Assembly (NCBI RefSeq): GCF_024753135.1
Contig: NZ_JANUGP010000024.1
Coordinates: 62,001-126,000, forward strand
Reading direction: 5' to 3'
Length of the DNA stretch: 64,000 nt
Source: Streptomyces pyxinicus
GTDB taxonomy: Bacteria > Actinomycetota > Actinomycetes > Streptomycetales > Streptomycetaceae
A program made the translations under genes and the position numbers. The notes under the pieces were generated by a model that was not told the origin of the DNA, ran no database searches, and saw only the letters and a program-made list of their open reading frames with translations. Positions within the stretch are counted from its first letter, which is position 1. Each line of letters opens with the position of its first letter. Positions 44,030 through 54,839 of this stretch are shown piece by piece.

Positions 44030-44527
44030 ATGAGCACTGAGAACAGCGTCGAGTACGCACCCGAGCACATCCCCCGACTCGCCCTGCCCGAGCACGCGCC
44101 CGAGGCGTACAAGGCGATGGTCCGGCTGGACGCCGCCGCGCGGCGGGGGCTGGACGCGCGGTTGCTGGAGCTGGTGAAGATCCGGGCCTCGCAGCTGAAC
44201 CACTGCGCGTTCTGCCTGGACATGCACACCAAGGACGCGCTCGCGGCCGGGGAGAGCGTGGAGCGGATCGTGCAGTTGAGCGCGTGGGAGGAGTCGCGGC
44301 ACTTCTACACCGAGAAGGAACTGGCGGCGATCGAGCTGACCGAGGCGGTGACCGTGCTGACGGACGGGTTCGTGCCGGACGAGGTGTACGAGCGGGCCGC
44401 CAAGCAGTTCGGGGAGGGGGAGCTGGCGCAGCTGATCGTCGCCATCGCCGTCATCAACACGTGGAACCGGTTCGCCGTGACCACTCGGATGGTGCCGGGG
44501 CACTATCAGGCCGGACAGCACGGGTGA
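44030..44527 (+). CDS. AhpD/carboxymuconolactone decarboxylase family protein
   Basis: A 165-residue protein with the alkylhydroperoxidase D core: LELVKIRASQLNHCAFCLDM carries the CxxC redox pair and the trailing His (HCAFCLDMH). The helical remainder (AAIELTEAVTVLTDGFVPDE, VAIAVINTWNRFA) is standard for the family. It probably reduces peroxides or acts in redox signalling. Its stop overlaps the next gene start (GTGA). Confidence 0.9.
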   Translation: MSTENSVEYAPEHIPRLALPEHAPEAYKAMVRLDAAARRGLDARLLELVKIRASQLNHCAFCLDMHTKDALAAGESVERIVQLSAWEESRHFYTEKELAAIELTEAVTVLTDGFVPDEVYERAAKQFGEGELAQLIVAIAVINTWNRFAVTTRMVPGHYQAGQHG

Positions 44528-45252
44528 GTCCCGCTCCGGTGGAGGTGTTCCGGGCCTTGCATCGGCGGGCGGTGCCGGCGGAGCCGTTGGTGCTGCCCGG
44601 GCCCTGGGACGCGGCCAGTGCGCGGGTGTTCGAGGCGGCCGGGTTTCCGGCGCTGGCCACGCCCAGTGCCGGGGTGGCCGCCGCGCTCGGGTACGAGGAC
44701 GGGGGGACCCCGGTCGACGAGATGTTCGCGGCGGTCGGGCGGATCGCCCGGGCCGTGGACGTGCCGGTGTCGGCCGATGTCGAGGGCGGGTACGGGCTCG
44801 CGGCGGCGGAGCTGGTCGAGCGGCTGGTGGAGGCGGGGGTGGTGGGGTGCAATCTGGAGGACGGGGAGGACGGCCGTCTCAAAGACGCTCGTGCGCACGC
44901 TGAGTTTCTCGGGGAGGTGTGTGCCGCCGCCGCTGGGCGGGTCTTCGTCAACGCGCGCGTCGATACGTTCGTGCACGGGGACGGCGACCCTGAACGGGCC
45001 GTCGAGCGGGCCGCATTGTACGTGGCGGCCGGTGCCGAGTGCGTGTTCCCGATCCTCGCCCCCGTCGCCGTACTGCCCCTGCTGCGGGCCGGGATCGAGG
45101 GGCCGCTGAACGTGCTGGCCCCGGCGGACGCGGACGGCCCCGCGCTCGCCGCGCTCGGCGAACTCGGGGCCGCCCGGGTCACGTTCGGGCCGGGGCTTCA
45201 GCGGCGGGCGGCCGGGGCACTGCGGGAGATCGCCGCCGGCCTCACCGCGTGA
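44524..45252 (+). CDS. Isocitrate lyase/phosphoenolpyruvate mutase family protein
   Basis: A 242-residue TIM-barrel enzyme of the ICL/PEPM superfamily. Landmarks are VLPGPWDAASARVFEAAGFP, then ATPSAGVAAALGYEDG, VPVSADVEGGYG with the metal-binding Asp/Glu, and GCNLEDGED. The loop Cys of true isocitrate lyases (KKCGH) is absent, so it belongs to the carboxyphosphonoenolpyruvate/methylisocitrate-like group of unknown substrate. GTG 44524 overlaps the AhpD stop. Both genes end 21 bases before the convergent betaine operon. Confidence 0.85.
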   Translation: MSPAPVEVFRALHRRAVPAEPLVLPGPWDAASARVFEAAGFPALATPSAGVAAALGYEDGGTPVDEMFAAVGRIARAVDVPVSADVEGGYGLAAAELVERLVEAGVVGCNLEDGEDGRLKDARAHAEFLGEVCAAAAGRVFVNARVDTFVHGDGDPERAVERAALYVAAGAECVFPILAPVAVLPLLRAGIEGPLNVLAPADADGPALAALGELGAARVTFGPGLQRRAAGALREIAAGLTA

Positions 45253-45273
45253 GGCACCGGGTGAGGCACCGGC

Positions 45274-46224
45274 TCAGGACAGCCACTTCTTCCAGACCTC
45301 GGGGTGGCTGTCCACCCACTTCCTCGCCGCGTCCTGCGGGCTGAGCTTCTGGTCGGCGATCATCAGGGAGACCTCGTTCTGGTCCTCCGTGGTCCACTTG
45401 AAGTTCTTCAGGAAGGCCGCCGCCTTGCCTCCCGACTTCACGAAGTCGGCGTTGAGGAACTTCTGCAGCGGGGTGTGCGGGTAGGAGCAGGTGATCTTCG
45501 CCGGGTCGGCGTCGCAGCCCTCCTTGTACGGCGGCAGCTTCACCTCCGTCATGGGGACCTTCTTGAACAGCCACTGCGGCGAGTACCAGTACGTCAGGAA
45601 GGGCTTCTTCTCCTTGGCGAACTGCTTCATCTGGGTGATCTGCGCCGCCTCGGAGCCGGCGAAGACGACCTGGTAGTCCAGCTTCAGGTTCTTCACCAGC
45701 GCCTTGTCGTTGGTGACGTAGGACGGGGAGCCGTCCATCAGCTGGCCCTTGCCGCCGCTCTCCGGGGTGCGGAAGAGCGAGGCGTACTTGTTCAGGTTCT
45801 TCCAGTTCGTGATGTCCGGGTGCTGCTTGACCAGGTAGGTCGGCACGTACCAGCCGATGTGGCCGGTGACGCCGAGGTCGCCGGCCCGGGTGATCGTCTT
45901 CTTGTCGGTGACGTACCGCTTCTCCTGGTCCGGGTGGCCCCAGTCCTCCAGCAGGGCGTCGACGCGGCCCTGGCTGAGCGCGTCCCAGGCCGGCACCTCG
46001 TCCACCTGGACGGTGTCGACGCGGTAGCCGAGCTTGTGCTCCAGCAGGTACTGGGCGACGGCCACGTTGGACTGCGCGCCCACCCAGGACTGCACGGACA
46101 GGGTGACGGTCTTGGCGCCCCGCGCGTTCGCGAACGGGCTGGCCTGCTTGGTCATGTCGGCGGCGCCGCAGCCGGTGAGCAGCAGCAGCAGCGAGCCGAC
46201 CGCGAGAGTCGTGCGCAGTCGCAT
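45274..46224 (-). CDS. Glycine betaine/proline ABC transporter substrate-binding lipoprotein
   Basis: A 316-residue OpuAC/ProX-type receptor. Signal peptide with lipobox LLTGC (Cys19). The mature protein opens VTLSVQSWVGAQSNVAVAQY and has aromatic residues suited to a quaternary-ammonium cage (DWGHPD, HIGWYVPTYL, TYWYSPQWLF). It is last in the minus-strand operon betB-betA-ATPase-permease-receptor, one base after the permease stop. It delivers betaine or choline to the transporter. Confidence 0.92.
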   Translation of the reverse strand: MRLRTTLAVGSLLLLLTGCGAADMTKQASPFANARGAKTVTLSVQSWVGAQSNVAVAQYLLEHKLGYRVDTVQVDEVPAWDALSQGRVDALLEDWGHPDQEKRYVTDKKTITRAGDLGVTGHIGWYVPTYLVKQHPDITNWKNLNKYASLFRTPESGGKGQLMDGSPSYVTNDKALVKNLKLDYQVVFAGSEAAQITQMKQFAKEKKPFLTYWYSPQWLFKKVPMTEVKLPPYKEGCDADPAKITCSYPHTPLQKFLNADFVKSGGKAAAFLKNFKWTTEDQNEVSLMIADQKLSPQDAARKWVDSHPEVWKKWLS

Positions 46225-46225
46225 G

Positions 46226-48174
46226 TCAGGCTCCCTTCCTCGTACGGCGTTCCGTCGGCTGCGTGACCCGGTCGAGCATCAGGCCGAGGCAGACGATGGC
46301 GGCGCCCGCGACCAGACCGGTGGCCAGGTCGCCCTGGGCGAGGCCGAAGACGGCGTTGTAGCCGAGGGCTCCGCCGCCGACCAGGCCGCCGATGATGACG
46401 ACGGCGAGGACCAGGACGACACCCTGGTTGACGGCGAGCAGCAACGAGCGCCGGGCCAGCGGAAGTTGGACCTGCCAGAGCTGCTGGCGGCCGGTCGCGC
46501 CGAGCGAGCGCGCCGACTCCAGGGCGGCCGGGTCGACCTGGCGCAGGCCCTGCGCGGTGATCCGGACGACGGCCGGCAGCGCGTAGACGACGGCCGCGGC
46601 GACGGCCGGGGCGCGGCCGACGCCGAACAGGGCGACGACCGGGATCAGGTACACGAACTGGGGCATGGTCTGGAACACGTCCAGGACCGGGCGCAGGACA
46701 CGTTCGACGCGGTCGCTGCGGGCCGCCGCGACGCCGGTGGCGAAGCCGAGGACGAGGGTCACGGCGACGGCGGCCAGCACCTGGGAGAGGGTGTCGAGGG
46801 ACGGTTCCCACACGCCGAGCACGCCGATCGCGGCCATGGCGAGGACGGCGGTCAGCGCGGTGCGCCAGGTGCCGATCAGCCAGGCCAGCGCGGCGACGAC
46901 GAGCAGCACCGACCACCAGGGCAGCCACTGGAGGCCGTCGCGGACGGGGTCCAGCACCCAGGTGGTGAAGTGGCCCGCCCAGTCCGCGGTGCCGCCGATG
47001 ACCGGCACCCCGGAGTAGAGGTGGGAGGTCATCCAGTCGACGGCGCGGTTGACCGGTTCGGCGATGTTCACGGTGGCGCCGGACGGCCAGTCCAGGGCGG
47101 TGAGCAGGCGGGCGGCGAGCGCGACCGCCACGGTGGCGGCGAGGGCGTAGAGCCAGCCGATGGCACGCGGGCGCTGGTCCGCGGCTTCCGCGCCGGAGCC
47201 GGCGGCGGCCGTCACCCGGTCCAGGACCACCGCGAGCAGCACGATCGGGATGCCGGCCGCGAGGGCGGCGCCGACGTCGACCGAGGCGAGGGCCTGGTAG
47301 ACGCGGTCACCGAGGCCGCCGGCACCGATGACGGAGGCGATCACGGCCATGGACAGCGCCATCATGATCGTCTGGTTGAGACCGAGCAGCAGTTCCTTGC
47401 GGGCCAGCGGGATACGGGCGGTCAGCAGCCGTTGGCGGCGGGTGGCGCCGAGTGACTCCACGGCCTCCAGGACCTCGGGGTCGGCGCCGCGCAGGCCGAG
47501 TGCGGTGAGCCGGGCCATCGGCGGGGCGGCGTACACGACGGTGGCGAGGACGGCCGCGGGCACGCCGATGCCGAAGACCAGGACGACGGGGAGGAGGTAG
47601 GCGAAGGCCGGCAGCACCTGCATGGTGTCCAGCACCGGGCGCAGGGCGCGGTCCAGCCGCTCGGACAGGCCGCCGGCGAGGCCGAGCAGGGCGCCGACGA
47701 CGACGGAGACCAGCACGGCCACGACCATCAGCGCGAGGGTCTGCATGGTCGGCACCCACATGCCGAGCACGCCGCAGGCGAGGAAGGCGACCGCCGTGCC
47801 GGCGGCGAGCCGGACACCGGCCACCCGCCAGGCGACGAGGGCCGCGAAGACCGTCACGCCGGGCCAGCCCGCGGCGAGCAGGGTGAGGTAGACGGCGCGC
47901 ACGGAGAGGACGACGGCGTCGCTGACGTAGCCGAAGAAGTACAGGAACAGCGGGTGGCTGTCCCGGTTGTCGATGATCCAGTCACTGGCGGTGGTCAGCG
48001 GCTTGGTCAGGTCGACGGTCAGGGCGTGCGGCCAGGCGCCGTTGCCCCAGCGGCCGAGGAAGGGCAGCAGGACCGCGGTGAGAAGGGCCAGCAGCAGGAG
48101 CTTTCCGGCGGCCCGGCTTCTGAGGACGCGGGGCCTGGCGGTGGCGGTGGCGTTCGGGACGGTGAGGGTGGCCA

Positions 48175-48175
<1 letters not shown>
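46226..48175 (-). CDS. Fused double-domain glycine betaine ABC permease
   Basis: A 649-residue permease carrying two complete BPD_transp_1 domains in one chain. Domain 1 lies at about 120-320 (RPVLDTMQVLPAFAYLLPVV, LGATRRQRLL). Domain 2 lies at about 450-640 (RPVLDVFQTMPQFVYLIPVV, LGATGRQQLWQ). Each has the EAA-type coupling loop. Homodimerisation is thus replaced by an internal pair. ATG 48175 overlaps the ATPase stop by one base (TGATG). Confidence 0.9.
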
Positions 48176-49337
<1,162 letters not shown>

Positions 49338-49341
<4 letters not shown>

Positions 49342-50870
49342 CGGGACTCGCCTCCGATCAGGTCGACGGCCTTCTCTCCGACCATGAGCACCCCGATCAT
49401 CGGGTTCACGGCGGTCATGGTGGGGAAGACGGACGCGTCGGCTATGCGGATGCCGGCCAGGCCGCGGACGCGCAGCTCCGGGTCGACGACGGCGAGTTCG
49501 TCGTCGGCGGCGCCCATCTTGCAGGTGCCGGCGGGGTGGTAGACGGTGTGCGCGACCTTGCGGGCGTACTCGCTCAGTTCGGCGTCACCGAGGATCTCGG
49601 GACCGGGGCAGACCTCGCGCTTGAGCCAGCCGGCCAGCGGTTCGGTCTTCGCGATCTCGCGGGCGACGCGGATGCCGTCGACGAGGGTCCTGGCGTCGTA
49701 GTCGTCCTCGTCGGTGAAGTACCGGAAGTCGAGAGCGGGCTTGACCGCCGGGTCGGCGCTGGTGAGGTACAGCCGGCCGCGGCTCTTCGGCTTGGGGATG
49801 TTCGGGGTCATCGAGACGCCGTGGCGCGGGCGTTCGTAGCCGAGGCGCTCGGGGTTGTCGGTGAACGGGATCTGGTAGAAGTGGAACATCAGGTCGGGGC
49901 CCGGGTGTTCGGGGTCGCGGTGCACGAACAGGCCCGCGTCGGAGTCCATCGCGGAGTTCTCCGGGATCGGTCCGTGGGTCTCCCAGACGATGACCGACTC
50001 GGGGTGGTCGAGCAGGTTCTCGCCGACGCCCGGCAGGTCGTGGGCGACCGGGATGCCGAGGGCCTCCAGGTCGGCGCGGGGGCCGATGCCGGAGTGCAGG
50101 AGCAGGCGCGGGGAGTCGACGGCGCCCGCGCACAGCACGACCTCGTCGCGGGCCCGGATCAGCAGTTCCTCGCCGTCCTTCGTGCGCACGTGCACGCCGT
50201 CGACGCGGTTGCCGTCCAGTTCCAGCTTGTAGGCCCAGGTCTCCAGCCACAGCGTGAGGTTGGGGCGCTCGTCCATCACCGGGTGCAGGTAGGCGACGGA
50301 GGCGGAGGAGCGCTTGTTGTTCTCCGGGTGGTAGGCGAGGTCGAAGAATCCGACGCCTTCGGTGAACGGCTCGCGGTTGAAGCCCTCGACCCTGGGTACT
50401 CCGAGCGCGGACCGGGAGGCGTCCACGAAGTCGCGGGCGATCGCGTTCCGGTCCTTCTCGTCGACGGAGACGATGTTGTTCTTCAGACGGGCGAAGTAGG
50501 CCTCCATGGGGACCGCGCCCCAGCCCCGGGCGCCGGCGGCCTCCCACTCGTCCCAGTCGGAGGGCAGGGGCTTGAACGAGATGAGGGTGTTGTGCGAGGA
50601 GCAGCCGCCGAGGACGCGGGCCCGGCTGTGCCGGATGTGCGAGTTGCCGCGCGGCTGTTCGACCGTCGGGTAGTCGTAGTCGAGTTCGCCGCCGAGCAGG
50701 CCCATCCAGCGGCGCAGGGTGAGGACGTCGTCGCGGTCGACGTCGCTCGGGCCGCCCTCGATGACGGCGACGGTGACGTCCGGGTCCTCGGTGAGGCGGG
50801 AGGCGATGACGGAGCCCGCCGTGCCGCCGCCGATGACGACGTAGTCGTAGACGTGGGGGGTCTGGGACAT
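49338..50870 (-). CDS. betA: GMC family choline dehydrogenase
   Basis: A 510-residue flavoprotein. The FAD dinucleotide motif is [19 protein letters not shown] signature 1 lies near 80-100 ([14 protein letters not shown]) and signature 2 in [16 protein letters not shown]. The catalytic His is in [10 protein letters not shown], and the C-terminal [13 protein letters not shown] is typical. The neighbouring betaine-aldehyde dehydrogenase and betaine transporter support oxidation of choline to betaine aldehyde. Its stop overlaps the ATPase start, so uptake and synthesis are coupled. Confidence 0.9.
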
Positions 50871-50909
50871 GGGGGTACTACTCCAGGAGGTGTCGGGGCG
50901 GGGCGGGGC

Positions 50910-52430
50910 TCAGCCGGCGAACCAGCGCACGGGCTTCGGCGCCAGGTTCTGGTAGACGTGCTTGGTCTCGCGGTACTCGGCGAGGCCCGCGGGGCCCAGC
51001 TCGCGGCCGGTGCCGCTCTTGCCGAAGCCGCCCCACTCCGCCTGGGGCAGGTAGGGGTGGAAGTCGTTGATCCAGACGGTGCCGTGGCGCAGCCGGCCGG
51101 CGACCCGGCGGGCGCGGCCGGCGTCGGTGGTCCACACGGCGCCGGCGAGGCCGTACTCGGTGTCGTTGGCGAGCGCGACCGCCTCGTCCTCGGTGCGGAA
51201 GGTCTCGACGGTGAGGACGGGTCCGAAGACCTCCTCGCGTACGACCCTCATCTCGCGGTGGCAGGCGTCGAGCACCGTCGGCTCGTAGAAGTAGCCCGAC
51301 TCGGGGCGGGCGTCGGAGGGCTCGGGGCGCTTGCCGCCGCAGCGCAGCACCGCGCCCTCGGCGAGCGCGGAGGCGACGTACCCCTCGACCTTGGCGCGCT
51401 GCTGCTCGGAGACGAGCGGGCCGCACTCGACGCCGTCCTCGGTGCCCCGGCCGAGCCTGATCTGCTGTGCGCGGCGGGCGAGTTCGGCGACGAAGCGGTC
51501 CCGGACGGACTCCTCGACGATGAGCCGGGCGCCGGCCGAGCAGACCTGGCCGCTGTGGATGAAGGCGGCGTTGAGGGCCTGGTCGACGGCGGTGTCGAAG
51601 TCGTCCTCGGTGGCGCAGGCGTCCGCGAAGACCACGTTGGGGTTCTTGCCGCCGAGTTCGAGGGCGACCTTCTTGACGGTGGGCGCGGCGGCCTGGGCGA
51701 CCTTGGTGCCGCTGGTCAGGCCGCCGGTGAAGGAGACCAGGTCCACGTCCGCGTGCTCGGCGAGGCGGGCGCCGACGGTGTGGCCGGGGCCGGTGACGAT
51801 GTTGGCGACACCGGCGGGCAGTCCGGCCTCGGCGAGCAGCTCGATCAGCGCGACCGTGGTCAGCGGGGTGATCTCGCTGGGCTTGATCACGAAGGTGTTG
51901 CCGGCCGCGAGTGCCGGGGCGATCTTCCAACTTGCCTGGAGGAGGGGGTAGTTCCAGGGCGTGATCAGCGCGCAGACACCGACCGGCTCGTGCACGACGA
52001 CGCTGTGGATGTCCGGCGAGCCGGCATCGACCACCCGGCCGGGGGCCTCGGCGGCCACCAGGTCGGCGAAGTAGCGGAAGGCGTCGGCGACACAGTCGAT
52101 GTCGACGCGGCCCTCCTCGACGGTCTTGCCCGCGTCCCGGCTCTCCAGCAGGCCCAGCTCTTCGCGGTCGCGCACCAGCAGGTCGGCGACGCGGCGCAGC
52201 AGCGCGGCACGCTCGGCGACCGGGGTACGGGGCCAGGGGCCGTGGTCGAAGGCCTGTCGGGCGGCGGCGATGGCGCGCTCCGCGTCCTTCTCGTCACCCT
52301 CCGCGACCAGGACGAACGGGCGGGCGTCCGCGGGGTCGAGGATCTCGCGCGTGGCGCCGGAGGCCGCCTCCAGCCACTCGCCGCCCGCGTGGATGGTCGC
52401 CTGGGTGTGTCGTGCCGTTCTGTCCGCCAT
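50910..52430 (-). CDS. betB: Betaine-aldehyde dehydrogenase
   Basis: A 506-residue aldehyde dehydrogenase, oxidising betaine aldehyde to glycine betaine with NAD(P). The catalytic Cys is in FIHSGQVCSAGARL and the general base Glu in KKVALELGGKNPNVVF. The coenzyme site is PWNYPLLQASWKIAPALAAG. ATG 52430-52428 begins MADRTARHT; ggaagg lies 11 bases upstream. It is the promoter-proximal gene of the bet operon. Confidence 0.92.
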   Translation of the reverse strand: MADRTARHTQATIHAGGEWLEAASGATREILDPADARPFVLVAEGDEKDAERAIAAARQAFDHGPWPRTPVAERAALLRRVADLLVRDREELGLLESRDAGKTVEEGRVDIDCVADAFRYFADLVAAEAPGRVVDAGSPDIHSVVVHEPVGVCALITPWNYPLLQASWKIAPALAAGNTFVIKPSEITPLTTVALIELLAEAGLPAGVANIVTGPGHTVGARLAEHADVDLVSFTGGLTSGTKVAQAAAPTVKKVALELGGKNPNVVFADACATEDDFDTAVDQALNAAFIHSGQVCSAGARLIVEESVRDRFVAELARRAQQIRLGRGTEDGVECGPLVSEQQRAKVEGYVASALAEGAVLRCGGKRPEPSDARPESGYFYEPTVLDACHREMRVVREEVFGPVLTVETFRTEDEAVALANDTEYGLAGAVWTTDAGRARRVAGRLRHGTVWINDFHPYLPQAEWGGFGKSGTGRELGPAGLAEYRETKHVYQNLAPKPVRWFAG

Positions 52431-52493
52431 GATCGGTGTTGCCTTCCGTAGCTGATCCACGTCCCCGTGTCGTGCGTACGACGGGCTCAGGGA

Positions 52494-52513
52494 CCGTGGC
52501 CGCCTGCCCACGG
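52494..52513. terminator. Short hairpin between the bet operon and the next minus-strand gene
   Basis: ccgtgg at 52494-52499 pairs with ccacgg at 52508-52513, with flanking GC bases that extend it. It lies downstream of the gene ending at 52610 and upstream of betB. Confidence 0.45.
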
Positions 52514-52609
52514 CCCCTGGTTCGCATGCGGAATCGGCGGGTGAAAGTGCCCCGCGTCACGGAAAAGCCACCCTGAAACGGACATATACGGCGCTCTCGG
52601 GCACTGCGC

Positions 52610-54481
52610 TCAGTCCATCGGCGCGTCACAGTTCGTGTCGGGCGGGCAGAAGGCCTGCAGCGCGGTGTCGAGGTAGCGCAGCTCGTCCTCGCGGCCGTCG
52701 CCGTCGGGGCCGTAGACGGCGATGGCGTAGATGTTTCCGTCCACAGCCGTGAAGCGCTCGTCGTAGACGTGCCAGGTGCCGATGTCCGGCTCGCCCTTGA
52801 TCCGGTCGGCCAGGTACTCCAGGCGGGCGCCGCTGACATCGCCCTGGTCGAGATCGGCCAGGTCCAGTTCACGGAAGCCGGCCGGCTTGGGGGTCTGGTC
52901 GGACAGGAACTGCTCGAACGACGCGTCCGGGGAGGCCTCGGCCACCTGGTAGACCTGGATCCGGTGCGACTTGTCCGGGCTGCGGAAGTTGACGACGGCC
53001 ATCCCGAAGGCGGAGGCGACCGAGGACCGGGTCCATCCCTCCGGGCGGGCTATCCGGAACCGCTCGGCGTCGTCCTCGTACACCTCCCAGCCGGCGGGGA
53101 GGGTCGGGGACGAGGAGGCGGTGGTGTCCGACGCGGAGGGGGTGCCGGTACCGGTCGGCGCGGGGGCCTCCGGGGAGGAAGCGGAGGCGGTGGGTGAGCC
53201 GCTCACGCCGTCCGCTGCCCGGTGGTCGCCGTCGTCGTCCTTGCCGATCACGAGGGTCAGCACCAGGCTCACGGCGACACCGACCACGGCCGCGCCCACC
53301 AGCACGGACCACACCGTCCGCCGGCTGAAGCGCCGGGGGCGGGCGGGGGTGAAGGGGGGCGGGGAGGACCATTCGGGCACGGACCAGCCGTCAGCGGTGC
53401 CGGTGGGGACGGTGCCGGTGCCGCCGGTGCCGGTGCCGCCGGTGCCGCCGGTGCCGGTGCCGCCGGTGCCGCCGGTGCCGCCGGTGCCGCCGGTGCCGCC
53501 GGTGCCGGTGCCGCCGGTGCCGCCGATCCCGCCGGTGCCGGTGCCGCCGATCCCGCCCGTCACGCCAGTGTCGCCCGGGTCTCCGGCCGCCGGGCCGGTC
53601 ACCCCTCCGCTCGCGGGGCCGTACCAGCCGCTGCCGGAGCCCGGCCAGGGGGTGGTGGACTCGGCGAGGGAAGGCGCAGGGGTGTCGGGTTCGGCGGGGG
53701 TAGGCGCGGGGGTAGCGGGTTCAGCCGTGGGCGGCCAGGGCGGGACCTTGGCGGTGGGCACCCGCAACGCGGGATCGGCGGCGGGCGGCCAGGTGGGCTC
53801 CGACGCGGGCGGCACCCTCGGTTCCGTCGCGGGAGGCCAGGTCGGCCCGGACCGCGGGGGTACCCCCGGCCCCGGGGCGGTCAGCGAGGCCGGGGTCGGC
53901 TCGGGCCGCGTCCTCGGTACGGCCGCGGGCGGCCAGTCCGGCCCCGATGGGGAGGGCTTCTCCGGCTCGGGCGTGGGCGGCCAGGTCGGCCCGGACCGCT
54001 GGGGTACCCCCGGCTCCGAGGCGGTCGGGGAGGCCGGGTTCGGCTCGGGCCGCGTCCTCGGTACGGCCGCGGGCGGCCAGTCCGGCCCCGACGGGGAGGG
54101 CTTCTCCGGCTCGGGCGTGGGCGGCCAGGTCGGCCCGGACCGCGGGGGTACCCCCGGCTCCGAGGCGGTCGGCGAGGCCGGGGTCGGCTCGGGCCGCGTC
54201 CTCGGTACGGCCGCAGGCGGCCAGTCCGGCCTCGATGGGGAGGGCTTCTCCGGCCCGGACGTGGGCTGCCAGGCCGGGCCCGATGGCGAAGGTTTCTCCG
54301 TCTCGGACGTGGGCGGCCAGGTAGGGGCCGAGGTGGGCGGCGTCTCCGGCTCCGGGGCGGGAACGCGTGGGGGGCTGTCCGGCGGGGCCGGTGGCGGGGT
54401 CGTCGGCCGGCCGGCGGGTGGCGCCCCGTGGTCCTCCCAGCGCTGGGTCTCCTCGTTCCAGTACCGCGCTCCCCCGCTCAT
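52610..54481 (-). CDS. Pro- and Gly-rich repeat membrane protein with extracytoplasmic domain
   Basis: A 623-residue protein starting (M)MSGGARYWNEETQRWEDHGA. Residues about 20-290 are Pro-rich, with about four repeats of a 40-50-residue block (SGPTWPPTPEPEKPSPSGPD, then WPPAAVPRTRPEP). Residues about 310-370 are a Gly-Thr tract. One membrane helix lies at about 405-425 (VLVGAAVVGVAVSLVLTLVI). A globular C-terminal domain follows (about 475-623, YEDDAERFRIARPEGW). The start is placed at the second of two ATGs for ribosome spacing. The cytoplasmic repeat region suggests a protein-interaction scaffold. It is ten bases after the small gene at 54492-54839. Confidence 0.75.
   Translation of the reverse strand: MSGGARYWNEETQRWEDHGAPPAGRPTTPPPAPPDSPPRVPAPEPETPPTSAPTWPPTSETEKPSPSGPAWQPTSGPEKPSPSRPDWPPAAVPRTRPEPTPASPTASEPGVPPRSGPTWPPTPEPEKPSPSGPDWPPAAVPRTRPEPNPASPTASEPGVPQRSGPTWPPTPEPEKPSPSGPDWPPAAVPRTRPEPTPASLTAPGPGVPPRSGPTWPPATEPRVPPASEPTWPPAADPALRVPTAKVPPWPPTAEPATPAPTPAEPDTPAPSLAESTTPWPGSGSGWYGPASGGVTGPAAGDPGDTGVTGGIGGTGTGGIGGTGGTGTGGTGGTGGTGGTGGTGTGGTGGTGTGGTGTVPTGTADGWSVPEWSSPPPFTPARPRRFSRRTVWSVLVGAAVVGVAVSLVLTLVIGKDDDGDHRAADGVSGSPTASASSPEAPAPTGTGTPSASDTTASSSPTLPAGWEVYEDDAERFRIARPEGWTRSSVASAFGMAVVNFRSPDKSHRIQVYQVAEASPDASFEQFLSDQTPKPAGFRELDLADLDQGDVSGARLEYLADRIKGEPDIGTWHVYDERFTAVDGNIYAIAVYGPDGDGREDELRYLDTALQAFCPPDTNCDAPMD
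53400..53560. repeat. GC-rich minisatellite coding for the Gly-Thr tract
   Basis: A run of ccggtgccg and ggtgccgcc units, in multiples of three, encodes GGTGGTGTGG on the minus strand. It is a candidate site for slippage without frameshift. Confidence 0.85.
53810..54330. repeat. Tandem repeats of about 145 bp coding for Pro-rich blocks
   Basis: At least three copies of a unit that includes tcggctcgggccgcgtcctc and ggtacggccgcgggcggccag occur at about 53895, 54040 and 54185 (spacing near 145 bases), with shorter partial copies on both sides. They are nearly identical, implying recent duplication or gene conversion inside the gene. Confidence 0.8.
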
Positions 54482-54491
54482 CATCGTCCTC

Positions 54492-54839
54492 TCACAGCCC
54501 CACCAGGCCGGCCAGCGTGGCCGCCGAGGCGAGGACGCCGAGCAGTGCCTGGGAGTCGCCGAGCAGCTCGCGCAGCCGCTCGCGGCGGGTCGGGGTCGCC
54601 TGCCCGGTACGGGCGATCTCGCCCTCGGTGTCGGCGAGCGCCGCGTCCAGCTCCGCCGTCTGCGCGGTGGCCCGCACCCTGGCCAGGTCGGCGCGCAACT
54701 CGCGTACCGCCGCGAGCAGTTCCTGGTCGCCCGGCGTGGCGGTCGTACCGTGGTGGCTCTCGGCGTGCGAGTGGGCGCCGATGGCGAACGTGCTGTGCGA
54801 GACGTCACCGATGCTGACGCTCGGGTCATTCGTCGCCAT
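54492..54839 (-). CDS. Small helical protein with an N-terminal amyloid-like motif
   Basis: A 115-residue protein. Its first 25 residues, SVSIGDVSHSTFAIGAHSHA, closely match a motif at the C-terminus of the upstream membrane protein. Then comes a helical, charged part (ELLAAVRELRADLARVRATA) and a hydrophobic C-terminal helix (ALLGVLASAATLAGLVGL) that could enter a membrane. ATG 54839 lies inside the 3' end of the upstream gene (14-base overlap). The layout, motif plus short membrane-active tail, recalls effectors of amyloid signalling pairs. This is inference only. Confidence 0.75.
   Translation of the reverse strand: MATNDPSVSIGDVSHSTFAIGAHSHAESHHGTTATPGDQELLAAVRELRADLARVRATAQTAELDAALADTEGEIARTGQATPTRRERLRELLGDSQALLGVLASAATLAGLVGL

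Noticed and set aside
53400-53560. CRISPR-like regular repeats
   Set aside because: The units are 6-9 bases, without spacers, and encode a Gly-Thr tract in a real gene.
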